Both the position numbers and the translations under genes were made by a program. Under the pieces are notes generated by a model. The model was not told where the DNA came from. It was given only the letters and a program-made list of their open reading frames with translations, and ran no database searches. Below are positions 4,664 to 5,426 of a stretch of 5,426 bases of DNA, piece after piece. Position 1 is the stretch's first letter; each line of letters starts with the position of its first letter. The DNA lies in NCBI GenBank assembly GCA_013361595.1, contig JABFXT010000579.1, forward strand, positions 1-5,426. The letters run 5' to 3'. Source of the stretch: Nocardia sp. GTDB taxonomy: Bacteria; Actinomycetota; Actinomycetes; Mycobacteriales; Mycobacteriaceae.

Positions 4664-5098
4664 ATGCGAATCGCCGAGATACTCCGCAACAAGGGCAGCG
4701 CCGTCACGACGGCCCGCCCGGATCTCGAAATCCGCGCGCTGCTGGCGCTGCTGGCCGAACACAACATCGGCGCCGTGGTCGTCTCGCCCGACGGCAGCCG
4801 GATCGCCGGAATCGTCTCCGAACGAGATATCGTCCGCGCGCTGCACCGGCACGGAACGGCACTACTGGATTCCCCGGTATCGCGGATAATGTCGACCGAG
4901 GTCCGCACCTGCGCTCCCGACGACCATATCGAGGGTCTCCGCCGGATCATGACCGATCTCCGGGTACGACATCTGCCGGTAGTCGCCGACGGCGAGCTGG
5001 TCGGCATCGTGAGCATCGGCGATGTGGTCAAGAGCGCCATCTCCGAACTCGCCTCCGAGCGAGAGCAACTGGTCGAATACCTGCAGGGCGGATACTGA
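4664..5098 (+). CDS. two-CBS-domain protein (144 aa)
   Basis: A small stand-alone Bateman-module protein, expected to bind adenine nucleotides (AMP/ATP type ligands) and signal energy state to a partner; no effector domain is attached. CBS1 spans about residues 9-64 (AVTTARPDLEIRALLALLAEHNIGAVVV, then IAGIVSERDIVRAL) and CBS2 about 73-128 (VSRIMSTEVRTCAPDDHIEGLRRIMTDLRVRHLPVV, then LVGIVSIGDVVKSAI). The tail SELASEREQLVEYLQGGY is typical of actinobacterial homologues of about 140 residues. The start is uncertain. I prefer the ATG at 4664 because homologues begin with MRIA-type sequence. ATGs at 4649 and 4655 are in frame, and an ATG at 4592 has a well-spaced AAAAGG (4579-4584) and would add 24 residues (MPICAGFRAPDAGFCNPASM and four more) across the hairpin. 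It ends 4 bases from the convergent gene on its right. Confidence 0.93.
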   Translation: MRIAEILRNKGSAVTTARPDLEIRALLALLAEHNIGAVVVSPDGSRIAGIVSERDIVRALHRHGTALLDSPVSRIMSTEVRTCAPDDHIEGLRRIMTDLRVRHLPVVADGELVGIVSIGDVVKSAISELASEREQLVEYLQGGY

Positions 5099-5102
5099 CC
5101 GT

Positions 5103-5426
5103 TCAACCGAGATCGGCCGACAACCAGCGCTGTGGACGCATGAACACCACAACGTGTTCGCCGAGCTCGGCCGCGGCGTAGGACAGGTAATCCTCCACCT
5201 GTTCGGGCGGCAGGTACCGCGCCACCATTTCCCGGTGCCGATCGTCGCTCATGGGCTCGACCCGCGTCACCGGGCCCTCCACGCTCACATAGCGAACGGT
5301 CGGCACCAACCGTTCGGCCATCAGGCTGAACCGTCCCGCCGCCTCGATCCGGCGCATCTTCTCCGATTGCGGCCCGGTCAGCACCCACAGCTCCCCGCCG
5401 GGCTCGTACTGATACCAGATCGGCAC
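5103..5426 (-). CDS. pyridoxamine 5'-phosphate oxidase-like protein (C-terminal part)
   Basis: The gene runs off the right edge; 107 codons and the TGA (5105-5103) are in view, and the GTG at the edge is most likely an internal Val. The sequence fits the split-beta-barrel PPOX-like (flavin/F420-binding) family. PIWYQYEPGGELWVLTGPQSEKMRRIEAAGRFSLMAE is the central beta-hairpin region with the conserved residue run after the xxPIWY strand, and VRYVSVEGPVTRVEP is the next core strand. The C-terminal helix region is HREMVARYLPPEQVEDYLSYAA, ending with HVVVFMRPQRWLSADLG. A full-length protein of roughly 150-170 residues is expected. Actinobacterial members bind FMN or F420 and include F420H2-dependent reductases as well as proteins of unknown role. 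The cofactor cannot be assigned from this portion. It is convergent with the CBS gene. Confidence 0.88.
   Translation of the reverse strand: MPIWYQYEPGGELWVLTGPQSEKMRRIEAAGRFSLMAERLVPTVRYVSVEGPVTRVEPMSDDRHREMVARYLPPEQVEDYLSYAAAELGEHVVVFMRPQRWLSADLG

Noticed and set aside
3991..5388. 465-codon minus-strand open frame
   Set aside because: It runs antisense through the small gene and the CBS gene and overlaps the PPOX-like gene in another frame; the translation is low-complexity Arg/Ser/Gly with no domain.
1..5426. CRISPR array, insertion sequence, tRNA or rRNA genes
   Set aside because: No regularly spaced repeats, transposase motifs, terminal inverted repeats with target duplications, or tRNA cloverleaf sequence were seen on either strand.

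Overview
The window looks like a piece of a high-GC actinomycete chromosome, most probably Nocardia or a close relative. The evidence is the GC-rich third codon positions, the DUF2599 and DUF397/DUF5753 families, a DUF574-type methyltransferase and small orphan proteins of a type common in that genus. The genus is inferred from family content; no rRNA or marker gene is present.

Layout, left to right: (1) the 3' end of a secreted-type DUF2599 protein (2-430, +), followed after 17 bases by a 219-residue NAD(P)-binding SDR/NmrA-like protein (448-1107, +). (2) A 121-residue orphan protein (1231-1596, +) preceded by a clear promoter. (3) A perfect 17-bp, UUCG-capped bidirectional terminator (1608-1645) between that gene and the convergent regulator. 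(4) A minus-strand pair: DUF397 protein (2861-2643) then XRE/DUF5753 regulator (2560-1673). The 82-bp gap between them holds a 10-bp palindrome and an 8-bp inverted repeat. (5) Divergent from this pair, a SAM-dependent methyltransferase of the DUF574 family (3206-4018, +). (6) A second orphan small protein (4288-4542, +) preceded by nearly the same promoter as the first. (7) A two-CBS-domain protein (4664-5098, +) preceded by a run of hairpins, the largest with a perfect 12-bp stem. (8) The C-terminal part of a pyridoxamine-5'-phosphate-oxidase-like flavin/F420-binding protein (minus strand, running off the right edge), ending 4 bases from the CBS gene.

The most striking feature is a shared regulatory element. 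An identical 20-base stretch, TGCAGATGTACTTGCATTTG, lies upstream of both orphan small genes (1149-1168 and 4153-4172). In each case TTGCAT is followed by exactly 18 bases and then TAGACT. A related element, extended into a 9-bp inverted repeat (2919-2948), lies between the DUF397 gene and the methyltransferase. My inference is that one regulator, possibly the XRE/DUF397 pair encoded here, or one specialised sigma factor, controls several of these transcription units, so that the XRE-DUF397-methyltransferase locus and the flanking orphan genes form a small local regulon. The sequence shows the repeats and their placement; the regulator is not proven.
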